A stretch of 64,000 nucleotides of DNA from assembly GCF_015595025.1 (NCBI RefSeq), contig NZ_JADNRL010000019.1:679521-743520 (forward strand), in the 5' to 3' direction. The stretch comes from Halomonas sp. KAO (lineage in GTDB: Bacteria > Pseudomonadota > Gammaproteobacteria > Pseudomonadales > Halomonadaceae). A program made the translations under genes and the position numbers. Position 1 is the stretch's first letter; each line of letters opens with the position of its first letter. This document shows, one piece after another, positions 41,075-49,091 of this stretch. Below the pieces are notes generated by a model. The model worked only from the letters and a program-made list of their open reading frames with translations. It did not search any database and was not told the origin of the DNA.

Positions 41075-41077
41075 CCT
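41049..41077 (+). promoter_or_regulatory. possible promoter for teaA
   Basis: TTGACC (41049-41054) and TAGCCT (41072-41077) are separated by 17 bases. The -35 matches consensus at five of six positions; the -10 is weak. An alternative AT-rich -10 (TCTAAT) lies at 41094-41099. Osmotic control is known for the H. elongata tea genes but is not shown here. Confidence 0.35.
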
Positions 41078-41165
41078 GAAAAAGCCGCGTGAATCTAATA
41101 TTCCCTCGATGCCTTGTGGCAAGCTCCTGCGAGCCCGGGCAAAACCTGCAGAAGGGGCTACAAGA

Positions 41166-42188
41166 ATGAAGTCACACAAGCTGTTGACCACCGCCGGTAT
41201 CGGCGCACTGATGTTCGGCATGACCTCCGCCGCCATGGCAGACAACTGGCGCTATGCCCACGAGGAGTACGAGGGCGACGTTCAGGACGTCTTCGCCGTG
41301 GCCTTCAAGGAGTATATCGAGGAAAACTCCGACCACAGCGTGCAGATCTACCGCTTCGGCGAGCTCGGTGAGTCCGATGACATCATGGAGCAGACCCAGA
41401 ACGGCATCCTGCAGTTCGTCAATCAGTCGCCCGGCTTTACCGGCTCGCTGATTCCCGAGGCTCAGATCTTCTTCGTCCCCTATCTGCTGCCCACCGACGA
41501 AGAGACCGTCATCGAGTTCTTCGACAAGAGCAAGGCCATCAACGAGATGTTCCCCGAGCTCTACGCCGAGCAGGGGCTGGAACTGCTCCAGATGTACCCC
41601 GAAGGCGAGATGGTGGTCACCACCGACGAACCCATCGAATCCGTGGACGACTTCGAGAACAAGAAGATCCGCGTGATGACCAACCCGCTGCTCTCCGAGA
41701 CCTACAACGCCTTCGGCGCGACCCCCACGCCGCTGCCCTGGGGCGAGGTCTACGGCGCCCTGCAGACCGGTATCCTCGACGGCCAGGAGAACCCGATCTT
41801 CTGGATTCAGTCCGGCGGTCTCTACGAGGTATCCCCGAACCTGGTGTTCACCGGCCACGGCTGGTTCACCACCGCCATGATGGCCAACCAGGACTTCTTC
41901 GATGGCCTCTCAGAGGAGGATCAGCAGCTGGTACGTGACGCCTCGGAAGCGGCCTATGACCACACCATCGAACACATCCAGGGCCTGTCCGAGGAAGCCC
42001 TGAACAAGATCAAGGAGGACTGCGACAACTGCACCTACACTCGCCTGGATGAGGAGCAGATGCAGTCGCTGCGCGAGCGCGCGCCGCAGGTCGAGGAGGC
42101 CTACGTCGAGATGGCCGGCGAAGACGGTGCCGAGCTGCTCGAGCAGTTCAAGGCCGACCTCGAGGCCGTGACCTCCGACGAGGAGTAA
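41166..42188 (+). CDS. teaA: ectoine/hydroxyectoine TRAP binding protein TeaA
   Basis: Periplasmic substrate-binding subunit of the osmoregulated ectoine transporter first described in Halomonas elongata. The 340-residue precursor has a signal peptide ending AAMA and a mature start DNWRYAHEEYEGDVQDVFA. From memory, this and long later stretches ([44 protein letters not shown]) match H. elongata TeaA nearly residue for residue, including Trp/Phe residues of the ligand pocket. I start it at the ATG at 41166, where the signal peptide begins. A strong hairpin separates it from teaB. The mature protein is very acidic, as in halophile exports. Confidence 0.93.
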   Translation: MKSHKLLTTAGIGALMFGMTSAAMADNWRYAHEEYEGDVQDVFAVAFKEYIEENSDHSVQIYRFGELGESDDIMEQTQNGILQFVNQSPGFTGSLIPEAQIFFVPYLLPTDEETVIEFFDKSKAINEMFPELYAEQGLELLQMYPEGEMVVTTDEPIESVDDFENKKIRVMTNPLLSETYNAFGATPTPLPWGEVYGALQTGILDGQENPIFWIQSGGLYEVSPNLVFTGHGWFTTAMMANQDFFDGLSEEDQQLVRDASEAAYDHTIEHIQGLSEEALNKIKEDCDNCTYTRLDEEQMQSLRERAPQVEEAYVEMAGEDGAELLEQFKADLEAVTSDEE

Positions 42189-42208
42189 CTGCCTCCCACC
42201 GCCATGCT

Positions 42209-42245
42209 CAGGGGGTGGCCCATCTCGGGCCACCCCCTGTTCGTT
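42209..42245 (+). terminator. hairpin between teaA and teaB, probable attenuator
   Basis: A 13-bp perfect stem (42209-42221 with 42227-42239) and five-base loop are followed by TTCGTTAT. Placed 20 bases after teaA, it should reduce read-through to the permease genes and protect the teaA message, giving an excess of binding protein. Confidence 0.65.
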
Positions 42246-42381
42246 ATAACGACGACGACAGCCTGAGGGGACGCGCTGCGTGCACCCAGCGTTGACCCTC
42301 AAGCCACGCCGCGGCTCTGCAGGGCGTATGCTGACTGTCGAGACGCGTCTTACCACACTGCATGCTGAAGGGAGTGCAGCC

Positions 42382-42960
42382 ATGACAGATGAAGAAGCCG
42401 AAAAGGCCTATCGCTCCGGCCTCCCCGGGCCGCTGGGGGCGGTCGATACCCTGATAAGCAAGCTGGAGGCGGTGCTGCTGGCCATGGGCGTGCTGCTGAT
42501 GGCCGTCAATACCATCGCCAACGTGATCGCTCGCTTCGTGATCGGTGACAGCATCTTCTTTACCGGCGAGATCAACCGCATCCTGATCATCATGATCACC
42601 TTCGCCGGTATCGGCTATGCGGCACGCCATGGCCGGCATATCCGCATGTCGGCCATCTACGATGCCCTGCCGGTAGGCGGGCGCCGCGCCCTGATGATCA
42701 TCATCTCCCTGTTCACCGCGCTGGTGATGTTCTTCCTGCTCTACTACTCGCTCGTCTACATCCTCGACCTGCAGTCCAAGGGCAGGGTGCTGCCGGCTCT
42801 GGGCTTTCCGATCTGGCTGATCTACGTCTGGGCGCCGCTGGGATTTCTGATCACCGGGATCCAGTACCTGCTGACTGCCATCAAGAACATGACCTCCAGG
42901 GACGTCTACCTGTCGACCAGTGTGCTGGATGGCTACAAGGATACGGAAACGGAAGTCTGA
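42382..42960 (+). CDS. teaB: ectoine TRAP transporter small permease TeaB
   Basis: DctQ-type four-helix membrane subunit of the Tea transporter. The 192-residue protein has helices near residues 30-50, 60-80, 100-125 and 140-165, with the FTGEINRILIIMITFAGIGYA and HGRHIRMSAIYD motifs after helix 2. GAAGGGAG precedes the ATG at 42382; an open frame upstream is non-coding. It lies between teaA and teaC in the same order as in H. elongata. Assignment rests on the unmistakable TeaA neighbour plus the DctQ features. Confidence 0.92.
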   Translation: MTDEEAEKAYRSGLPGPLGAVDTLISKLEAVLLAMGVLLMAVNTIANVIARFVIGDSIFFTGEINRILIIMITFAGIGYAARHGRHIRMSAIYDALPVGGRRALMIIISLFTALVMFFLLYYSLVYILDLQSKGRVLPALGFPIWLIYVWAPLGFLITGIQYLLTAIKNMTSRDVYLSTSVLDGYKDTETEV

Positions 42961-42990
42961 CGCAGGGCTAAGGCCCGAGGGGAACGCACA

Positions 42991-44274
42991 ATGACCACCA
43001 TAATGGTTTGCACCATGATCGCCCTGCTGCTGCTGGGCTTTCCGATGATGATCCCGCTGATCACCGCCGCGGTGATCGGCTTCTTCATGATGTTCAATGG
43101 CCTGGGCCAGATGGATACCCTGATCCAGCAGATGATGGCCGGTATCCGCCCCGCCTCGCTGATCGCGGTACCGATGTTCATCCTCGCCGCCGACATCATG
43201 ACCCGCGGCCAGTCGGCAGACCGCCTGATCGCCATGGTGATGTCCTTCATCGGCCATATAAAGGGCGGCCTGGCGGTCTCGACCGCCACCTCCTGCACCC
43301 TGTTCGGCGCCGTCTCGGGCTCCACCCAGGCCACCGTGGTGGCGGTGGGTTCACCGCTGCGCCCCAAGATGCTCAAGGCCGGCTACTCCGACGCCTTTAC
43401 CCTGGCACTGATCATCAATGCCAGTGATATCGCCTTCCTGATTCCGCCGAGCATCGGCATGATCATCTACGGAGTCATCTCCGAGACCTCCATCGCCGAG
43501 CTGTTTATCGCCGGTATCGGGCCCGGGCTGATGATCCTGGCGATGTTCTCGGCCTACTGCGTCGCCTATGCGATGATCCGCGGTGTCCCTACCGAGCCCA
43601 GAGCGACCTGGGGCGAGCGATTCACCGCCGTTCGTCAGGCACTGTGGCCCCTGGGGTTCCCGGTAATCATCGTCGGCGGTATCTATGGGGGCATCTTCAG
43701 TCCCACCGAGGCCGCCGCCGCCTGTGTGCTCTACGCGGTATTCCTGGAGTTCGTCGTCTTCCGCTCGCTGAAGATGCAGCACATCTATGCGATCGCCAAG
43801 TCCACCGGCCTGATCACCGCGGTGGTGTTCGTGCTGGTGGCCGCGGGCAACGGCTTCTCCTGGATCATCTCCTTCGCGCAGATTCCCCAGTCGATCCTGG
43901 AGGCCGTGGGCATCAACGAGGCAGGCCCCACCGGCGTGCTGATCGCGATCTGCATCTCCTTCTTCGTGGCCTGCATGTTCGTCGACCCCATCGTGGTCAT
44001 CCTGGTACTGACCCCGATCTTCGCCCCGGCGATCGCCGCCACCGGCCTCGATCCGGTCCTGGTGGGTATCCTGATCACCCTGCAGGTAGCCATTGGCTCG
44101 GCCACGCCACCCTTCGGCTGTGACATCTTCACCGCCATCGCGATCTTCAAGCGCCCCTACCTGGATGTGATCAAGGGGACACCGCCCTTTATCTTCATGC
44201 TGATACTGGCCGCGGCACTGCTGATCATGTTCCCGCAGATCGCCCTGTTCCTGCGCGACGTGGCCTTCAACTGA
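42991..44274 (+). CDS. teaC: ectoine TRAP transporter large permease TeaC
   Basis: DctM-type large membrane subunit that imports ectoine with sodium. The 427-residue protein has about 12 helices, the [18 protein letters not shown] region, [33 protein letters not shown] and the C-terminal [17 protein letters not shown] motif. AGGGGAACGC precedes the ATG at 42991. It is followed 17 bases later by teaD. Length is that of the standard DctM class, in contrast to the 471-residue permease at 18.9 kb. Confidence 0.93.
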   Translation: MTTIMVCTMIALLLLGFPMMIPLITAAVIGFFMMFNGLGQMDTLIQQMMAGIRPASLIAVPMFILAADIMTRGQSADRLIAMVMSFIGHIKGGLAVSTATSCTLFGAVSGSTQATVVAVGSPLRPKMLKAGYSDAFTLALIINASDIAFLIPPSIGMIIYGVISETSIAELFIAGIGPGLMILAMFSAYCVAYAMIRGVPTEPRATWGERFTAVRQALWPLGFPVIIVGGIYGGIFSPTEAAAACVLYAVFLEFVVFRSLKMQHIYAIAKSTGLITAVVFVLVAAGNGFSWIISFAQIPQSILEAVGINEAGPTGVLIAICISFFVACMFVDPIVVILVLTPIFAPAIAATGLDPVLVGILITLQVAIGSATPPFGCDIFTAIAIFKRPYLDVIKGTPPFIFMLILAAALLIMFPQIALFLRDVAFN

Positions 44275-44291
44275 GCCAAGGAGAGAGAACC

Positions 44292-44732
44292 ATGTTCAAT
44301 CGGATCCTGGTCCCGGTGGATGGCTCCAAGGGTGCAATCAAGGCCCTCGAGAAGGGCGTGGGGCTACAGCTGCTCACCGGCGCGGAGCTCTACCTGCTGT
44401 GTGTCTTCAAGCACCATAGCCTGCTCGAGGCATCGCTCTCCATGGTGCCCGACAAGCTGGAGATCCCCCACGACGTCCTCAAGGAGTACGCCACCGAGAT
44501 CGCCGTGCACGCCAAGAATCAGGCCATCGAGATGGGGGTGCCCGCCGACAGGCTGCGCGCCTTCGTCAAGGCCGGCCGCCCCTCGCGCACCATCGTGCGT
44601 TTCGCCCGCAAGCGCGAGTGCGACCTGATCGTGATCGGTGCCCAGGGCACCGGCGGTGACAAGAGCCTGCTGCTGGGGAGTGTCTCCCAGCGCGTGGCGG
44701 GCTCCGCCCACTGCCCCACCCTGGTGGTCTGA
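44292..44732 (+). CDS. teaD: universal stress protein TeaD
   Basis: Single-domain Usp protein encoded directly after the transporter, as in H. elongata where TeaD binds ATP and lowers ectoine uptake. The 146-residue protein starts [15 protein letters not shown] and has the ATP-binding motif [30 protein letters not shown] precedes the ATG. The pairing of a Usp with a TRAP system suggests an energy or osmotic-state check on transport, which is inference from the characterised homologue. Confidence 0.92.
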   Translation: MFNRILVPVDGSKGAIKALEKGVGLQLLTGAELYLLCVFKHHSLLEASLSMVPDKLEIPHDVLKEYATEIAVHAKNQAIEMGVPADRLRAFVKAGRPSRTIVRFARKRECDLIVIGAQGTGGDKSLLLGSVSQRVAGSAHCPTLVV

Positions 44733-44746
44733 GCCTTCCCCTCTTC

Positions 44747-44778
44747 GTCCCGGTTTCGCTCGGATGCGGAACCGGGAC
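44747..44778 (+). terminator. hairpin after teaD, possible terminator
   Basis: A nine-bp stem (44747-44755 with 44770-44778) follows the teaD stop by 14 bases. The tail is GGCCCTGTT, short of T, so efficiency is doubtful. Confidence 0.4.
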
Positions 44779-44861
44779 GGCCCTGTTAGAGTCCCATGAT
44801 TCGCATTCATCCCAGGCGCCACCGGCGCCGGAACCACAAGCCGGAATCACAAGAGAGCCAC

Positions 44862-45644
44862 ATGAAACGACTGCTGACCACCGCCTCACTCGCCGCCCTG
44901 CTGGGTGCCGCGCCCCTGGCAATGGGGGCCCCGGAAAGCGATGAAGAGAAGCTGGGCTACAGCCTGGGCGTGACCCTGGGCCAGAGCATCCAGCAGGATG
45001 TCGAGAACCTCGATGTCGACGCCTTCACCCAGGCCATCCAGGACGTCTTCGCCGGCGACGATCTCGAGATGAGCGACGAGGAGATGGCCGAGGCGCTGAT
45101 GACCTTCCAGCAGCAGGCCGCCGCGGCCCGCCAGGCGGAGGCCGAAGCCGCCGCCGAGGCCAACCGCGCCGAGGGCGAGGCCTACCTGGCCGAGAATGCC
45201 GAGCGCGAAGGTGTCGAGACCACCGACTCCGGCCTGCAGTATCGTGAGCTGGCCTCCGGTGACGGCGCCACCCCCGGCGCCCAGGACAGCGTCGAGGTGC
45301 ATTACGAGGGCACCCTGATCGACGGCACGGTCTTCGACAGCTCCTATGCGCGCGGCAACCCGGTCAGCTTTCGCGTCGACCAGGTGATCGAGGGCTGGCA
45401 GGAAGCCCTGCAGCTGATGAGCGTGGGCGATACCTGGGAGATCGTCATTCCCCACGAGCTCGCCTACGGCGCCCAGGGCCAGGGCCCCATCGGCCCCTAC
45501 GAGACCCTGACCTTCAAGGTCGAGCTGCTCGGCATCAACGACGCGCAGGCATCATCCGGCGACAGCGCCGACGAAGCCTCGGCAGAAGAGAGCGTTGACG
45601 ACGGCGCCGAGGATGCCGTCGACGATAGCCAGGCCAGTGAGTAA
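44862..45644 (+). CDS. periplasmic FKBP-type peptidyl-prolyl isomerase
   Basis: FKBP-type prolyl isomerase of the FkpA/Mip architecture. The 260-residue precursor has a signal peptide ending AMGA, a helical dimerisation domain with DEEKLGYSLGVTLGQSI (about residues 25-120), and an FKBP domain (about 125-225) with VEVHYEGTLIDGTVFDSSY and the VIEGWQEALQLM and YGAQGQGPIGP loops. A ~30-residue Asp/Glu/Ser-rich C-terminal tail follows, unusual for Mip proteins but common in halophile exports. Its last eight bases overlap the GTG start proposed for the esterase. Confidence 0.9.
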   Translation: MKRLLTTASLAALLGAAPLAMGAPESDEEKLGYSLGVTLGQSIQQDVENLDVDAFTQAIQDVFAGDDLEMSDEEMAEALMTFQQQAAAARQAEAEAAAEANRAEGEAYLAENAEREGVETTDSGLQYRELASGDGATPGAQDSVEVHYEGTLIDGTVFDSSYARGNPVSFRVDQVIEGWQEALQLMSVGDTWEIVIPHELAYGAQGQGPIGPYETLTFKVELLGINDAQASSGDSADEASAEESVDDGAEDAVDDSQASE

Positions 45645-46701
45645 GTCTCGCTCGGCCACCTGGGCGGCCGGTGCGATCCTTGCCACGCTGCCCACGACTG
45701 CGCTGCTCGCCGATACGCCCCCTTCTCCCCGGCAGCTCCCGGCCCTGGCCGCCAGCGCCGAGAATGCCAGCGTCATCGGCGTCTCCTCGGGTGGCTACAT
45801 GGCGACCCAGCTGGCCGTGGCCTGGCCGGAGCGCTTCGCCGGTCTCGGCGTGCTCGCCGCGGGTCCCTGGTCCTGCGCCCAGGGCTCGCTGGGTCTGGCC
45901 TTGGGTCAGTGCATGACCACCCGACGCGGCATGCCCGATATGCAGGCCCTGGAGCAACGCCTTGTCGGCTACCGTGAACGCGACCTGGTCGGTGAGGCCG
46001 AGGCGCTTGAGTCACTCAGGGTCTATGTCTGGCACGGCGGCGCCGACGAGGTGGTCGAGCCACGGCTGGGAGGGGCGCTGGTCGAGCAGTTTCGGGGCTG
46101 GCTAAGCGATCCCTCGCAGCTGCAGTGGCGCCAGGACGCCGATGTGGGCCACGGCTGGCCCGTCGACGCCACGCTCGGCCAGGCCGATGACGGCGCGCTG
46201 GCCGACTGTCGTGACGCGGGCCCTCCCCACCTGCTGGCCTGTGACAGCGATATCGCCGGCGACGCCCTGAACTGGCTGCACGGTGACCTGACGCCGCCCG
46301 CCGATGGCGAGGCCGCCGGCGAGCTGCGGCGCTTCGACCAGGGCGACTACGACGCCAGGGGGCTGGCCGATACCGGCTACCTGTTCGTGCCGGAAGGCTG
46401 CGAGGAGGGGGGCTGTGAGGTCAGCATGGCCCTGCACGGCTGCGGCATGGCCGCCGAACAGATCGGCGACACCTTCGTTAGCCATACCGGGCTCAACGCC
46501 TGGGCGGCCGAGAACCGGCGTATCGTGATCTACCCACAGACCGAGACGCGCCTGGGCAACCCGCAGGCATGCTGGGACTGGTGGGGCTATGCGGAGAGCA
46601 CCTGGCAGCTCGACCCCATGCATGACAGCCGCCAGGGCACCCAGACCCGCGCGCTGATGGCCATGCTGGAGCGGCTTCAGGAAGCGCTGCCGTCGCGCTA
46701 G
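45637..46701 (+). CDS. PHB-depolymerase-like exported esterase (type 2 catalytic order)
   Basis: A 354-residue secreted alpha/beta hydrolase of the polyhydroxybutyrate depolymerase group. It has a signal peptide ending at about residue 26, the lipase box GVSSG with Ser50, Asp137 in GGADEVV and His172 in GHGW. The oxyanion-hole motif ALHGCG (His267) lies after the triad, which is the circularly permuted 'type 2' order. No linker or substrate-binding domain follows, so it may act on short oligomers or non-crystalline polymer. The GTG start at 45637 places the signal peptide at the N-terminus and overlaps the FKBP gene by eight bases. Substrate is inference. Confidence 0.75.
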   Translation: MSKSRSATWAAGAILATLPTTALLADTPPSPRQLPALAASAENASVIGVSSGGYMATQLAVAWPERFAGLGVLAAGPWSCAQGSLGLALGQCMTTRRGMPDMQALEQRLVGYRERDLVGEAEALESLRVYVWHGGADEVVEPRLGGALVEQFRGWLSDPSQLQWRQDADVGHGWPVDATLGQADDGALADCRDAGPPHLLACDSDIAGDALNWLHGDLTPPADGEAAGELRRFDQGDYDARGLADTGYLFVPEGCEEGGCEVSMALHGCGMAAEQIGDTFVSHTGLNAWAAENRRIVIYPQTETRLGNPQACWDWWGYAESTWQLDPMHDSRQGTQTRALMAMLERLQEALPSR

Positions 46702-46792
46702 GCTTGGTGGCGGGTGCACAGGCTGGGTCAGGCCGGGTAGAGGAGCTGGACTAGCGGAACCGGGCCAGCAGAGCTGGACTAACGGGTCAGGA

Positions 46793-47380
46793 CTAGAGAG
46801 TGTCGTGCAGCGCGGCGAGCAGCCCGCGATGGGAGGGGGAATAGAGCACCCGGCGCTGGATCTCCCCCTCACGGTCGACCAGATAGAGCGACGAACTGTG
46901 GTCGATGGTGTAATTCATGGCGGAGTCCGGCGCATCGACCTTGCGCCATACCACCCCGTAGCGCCCGGCCAGCTCCTCGAGCTGGGCCGTGCGGCCGGTG
47001 GCACCGATAAAGCGCTCGCCGAAGAACGCCAGATACTCCTCCAGCCGCGCGAGGCTGTCGCGCTCGGGATCCAGCGAGACCATCAACGGCACGAGCCGCT
47101 CACGCTGGGCGGGTTCGAGCTCGGCCAGCGCCTGACGCACCACCGCCAGGCTCATGGGGCAGACATCGGGGCAGTGGGTATAGCCGAAGAACAGGACCGC
47201 CAGCTGGTCATCGCCCAGGTGTTCGAGGCTGAACTCCCCCCGGGTCGAGGGCAGCTCTACCGGCCCGCCGACGGGGCCGCCGTCGACTCCCGCCGTCAGC
47301 TGCTGCTGATACCAGCCGACACCGCCCACCGCCATCAGCACGATCAATGCCACCCCGGCCCAGACTCCCTTGCGTTTCAT
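46793..47380 (-). CDS. SCO1/SenC/PrrC family copper chaperone
   Basis: Membrane-anchored thioredoxin-fold protein that delivers copper or maintains thiols for cytochrome oxidase CuA assembly. The 195-residue protein has one N-terminal helix, then GYTHCPDVCP with the copper-binding cysteine pair, the SLDPERD motif and the distal His in YTIDHSSSLYLVD. All three metal ligands are present. The ATG overlaps the stop of an upstream gene by four bases, so the two are co-translated. No oxidase subunit genes lie in the window. Confidence 0.93.
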   Translation of the reverse strand: MKRKGVWAGVALIVLMAVGGVGWYQQQLTAGVDGGPVGGPVELPSTRGEFSLEHLGDDQLAVLFFGYTHCPDVCPMSLAVVRQALAELEPAQRERLVPLMVSLDPERDSLARLEEYLAFFGERFIGATGRTAQLEELAGRYGVVWRKVDAPDSAMNYTIDHSSSLYLVDREGEIQRRVLYSPSHRGLLAALHDTL

Positions 47381-47895
47381 GGTGCGTCTCCCCTGACCTC
47401 GAAATCAAACCCGCTCCCGAGCTTACCATCGGCCGTCTCGATAACCACCCGTGCCCGCCAGGGCATCACCGCCTCGGTACAGATGGGTATCTGTCCCTCG
47501 CCCCGATAGTGGCCATCCGCCCCGAGGCTCAGGGGGTAGCGGTGCAGTCCCATGTCCATGTCGCGTCCGACGAAGTCCACCATCACGCGCTCGGCCTTCA
47601 CCCCCTGCAGGGACACCTCCAGCGGCAAGCGCTGCAGCGCGCGTATCTCGCCACGCACGCCGAGGTCGAGTGTCAGCTGGCGCTCTTCGCCCAACCTGGC
47701 CAGACAGGGCCCGCTACTCAGCTGACATTCCGGCGACTCGGGATACCAGCGCACCTGTCCGATGTCACGCAGCAGGTGGCTGACCAGGAACCACAGGGCG
47801 ATGGCCACCGTGCCCAGGGTCAACAGCACCAGCAGGCGCAGCAGCGGCGGGCGTGAAGCAGTCGTGGGAGAGTCAGGCATAGGGGTCGGGGTCAT
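47377..47895 (-). CDS. unrecognised membrane-anchored protein paired with SCO
   Basis: I do not recognise a named family with certainty. The 172-residue product has one membrane helix (about residues 18-40) and a ~130-residue predicted beta-rich periplasmic domain. Candidate metal ligands are Cys57 and Cys64, a Met/His cluster (Met113, Met115, His118 in RDMDMGLHRY), and Cys139 and Met144. Its four-base overlap with the SCO gene implies a joint role in copper handling or oxidase assembly; this is inference. The start could also be the ATG ending at 47880. It is divergent from the AEC transporter. Confidence 0.7.
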   Translation of the reverse strand: MTPTPMPDSPTTASRPPLLRLLVLLTLGTVAIALWFLVSHLLRDIGQVRWYPESPECQLSSGPCLARLGEERQLTLDLGVRGEIRALQRLPLEVSLQGVKAERVMVDFVGRDMDMGLHRYPLSLGADGHYRGEGQIPICTEAVMPWRARVVIETADGKLGSGFDFEVRGDAP

Positions 47896-47987
47896 CGCAC
47901 AGAGAACCGGTAGTGGCAAGCTTATCAGCATTCGTTTGTGGCAGACTGCGGAACGATGTCGCAGGTAACGAGACCAAGGAGACCGAC

Positions 47988-48905
47988 ATGGCGGACATAG
48001 CGGGTGCCCTGGGGCCCCTGTTCCTGCTAATCCTGCTGGGCAGCGTGCTGGGCTGGCTGCGCCAGCCGGGTGCCGACTTCTGGCCACAGCTGGAGCGACT
48101 GATCTACTTCCTGCTGTTCCCCGCCATGCTGGTGGCGACCCTGGCCACCGCGGATGTCAGCCAGGTGCCGGTGACCCGTGTGGCGATCGCCCTGCTGGGC
48201 CCCATGGGCGCCTTCGCCATCGTGCTATGGCGGCTGCGTGGCTGGCTGGGCATGCAGGCCGCGGCCTTCACCTCGGCCTTCCAGGGGGCGCTGCGCTTCA
48301 ACACCTATGTAGGGGTGGCCGGCGCCGCGGCACTGCACGGTCTCCCGGGAGCCACGGTAGCCGCGGTGGCCGTGGCGCTGATGGTCCCGGTGGTCAATGT
48401 CCTCTGTGTCTCCAGCTTTATCGCCGCCGGTACCCTGGGGCGCGGCAGCCTCGCCAAGAGCCTGGCGGCCCTGGGCCGCAACCCTCTTATCCTGGCCTGC
48501 CTGGTCGGCATCGGGCTCAATATCGGCGGCATCGGCCTGCCGGGGTGGAGCGAAGCCACGGTGGAACTGCTGGGGCGTGCCGCCCTGCCTTTGGGACTGG
48601 TGGCGGTGGGCGTGGCCCTGCGTCCCGCCGCCCTGGTACGCCTCGATCGTGGAATCTGGGCAAGTCACCTGGTGAAGCTGGCGCTGATGCCGGCACTGGC
48701 ACTGGCACTGGCACTGCTGCTGGGGCTCGACCCGGTGAGTCGCGATGTGGTGCTGCTGTTCGCCGCGCTACCCACCGCCACCTCGGCCTATATCCTGGCC
48801 CGCCAGCTGGGCGGGGATGCCGAGATGATGGCCGCCGTGATCACCGGCCAGACGCTGCTGGCCATGGCGACCCTGCCACTGTGGCTGCGTATGGCGGGAA
48901 CCTGA
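47988..48905 (+). CDS. AEC (auxin efflux carrier) family transporter
   Basis: Inner-membrane carrier of the AEC family, whose bacterial members export or exchange malate, malonate and similar compounds. The 305-residue protein has about ten helices in two inverted halves; FQGALRFNTYVGVAGAAALHG and PLGLVAVGVALRP are typical. AAGGAG precedes the ATG at 47988. Four perfect copies of GGCACT near the 3' end encode an Ala-Leu run, so the length of one helix could vary by slippage in steps of two residues. Substrate is unknown. Confidence 0.85.
   Translation: MADIAGALGPLFLLILLGSVLGWLRQPGADFWPQLERLIYFLLFPAMLVATLATADVSQVPVTRVAIALLGPMGAFAIVLWRLRGWLGMQAAAFTSAFQGALRFNTYVGVAGAAALHGLPGATVAAVAVALMVPVVNVLCVSSFIAAGTLGRGSLAKSLAALGRNPLILACLVGIGLNIGGIGLPGWSEATVELLGRAALPLGLVAVGVALRPAALVRLDRGIWASHLVKLALMPALALALALLLGLDPVSRDVVLLFAALPTATSAYILARQLGGDAEMMAAVITGQTLLAMATLPLWLRMAGT
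48692..48715 (+). repeat. four tandem copies of GGCACT inside the AEC gene
   Basis: Perfect hexanucleotide repeat, 4 copies, in frame and encoding alternating Ala and Leu within a membrane helix. Copy-number change would not shift the frame. Confidence 0.85.
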
Positions 48906-48925
48906 AATGAGCCATTAATAAAAAG

Positions 48926-48960
48926 CGTTCGCATTTGTGTTGACGACACAAACGCGAACG
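48926..48960. promoter_or_regulatory. inverted repeat overlapping a promoter, candidate operator
   Basis: Arms 48926-48940 (CGTTCGCATTTGTGT) and 48946-48960 (ACACAAACGCGAACG) match at 14 of 15 positions around a five-base spacer. The repeat covers the -35 box and most of the spacer of the promoter listed next, the usual place for a repressor site. Seen directly; the binding protein is unknown. It could also serve as a weak terminator for the AEC gene, though the tail is not T-rich. Confidence 0.55.
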
Positions 48961-48968
48961 ATTACTCT
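48940..48968 (+). promoter_or_regulatory. sigma-70-type promoter for a candidate small RNA
   Basis: TTGACG (48940-48945) and TACTCT (48963-48968) are separated by exactly 17 bases. The -35 matches consensus at five of six positions. No protein-coding gene follows on this strand before a strong terminator about 100 bases on. Confidence 0.5.
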
Positions 48969-48974
48969 TTGATT

Positions 48975-49089
48975 GGCGGCGTTGATGAGGCGTCGCCACC
49001 AGGCAGGGCCCGCCAGTCTCCTGGCCTGGTTTCTCCCTCTCATTGCTAGACACGGTCTTGCGCCACCCTCCTCGAGGGTGGTTTTTTTT
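48975..49089 (+). ncRNA. candidate free-standing small RNA
   Basis: About 115 nt between a predicted promoter and a strong terminator, with no open frame that looks coding. The predicted RNA opens with a seven-bp stem (48975-48981 with 48991-48997, one G-U pair), continues with a second hairpin (48998-49004 with 49024-49030, extended inside by AGG/CCT), has an unpaired pyrimidine-rich stretch (TTTCTCCCTCTCATTGC) and ends in the terminator hairpin. That plan is typical of Hfq-type trans-acting small RNAs. I do not recognise it as any named RNA. The end abuts the convergent hemN stop. Confidence 0.45.
49063..49089 (+). terminator. strong rho-independent terminator of the candidate small RNA
   Basis: Eight-bp stem (49063-49070 with 49074-49081), three-base loop and a run of eight T. 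The T run exists only on the plus strand, so it does not serve hemN. Confidence 0.88.
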
Positions 49090-49091
49090 GT

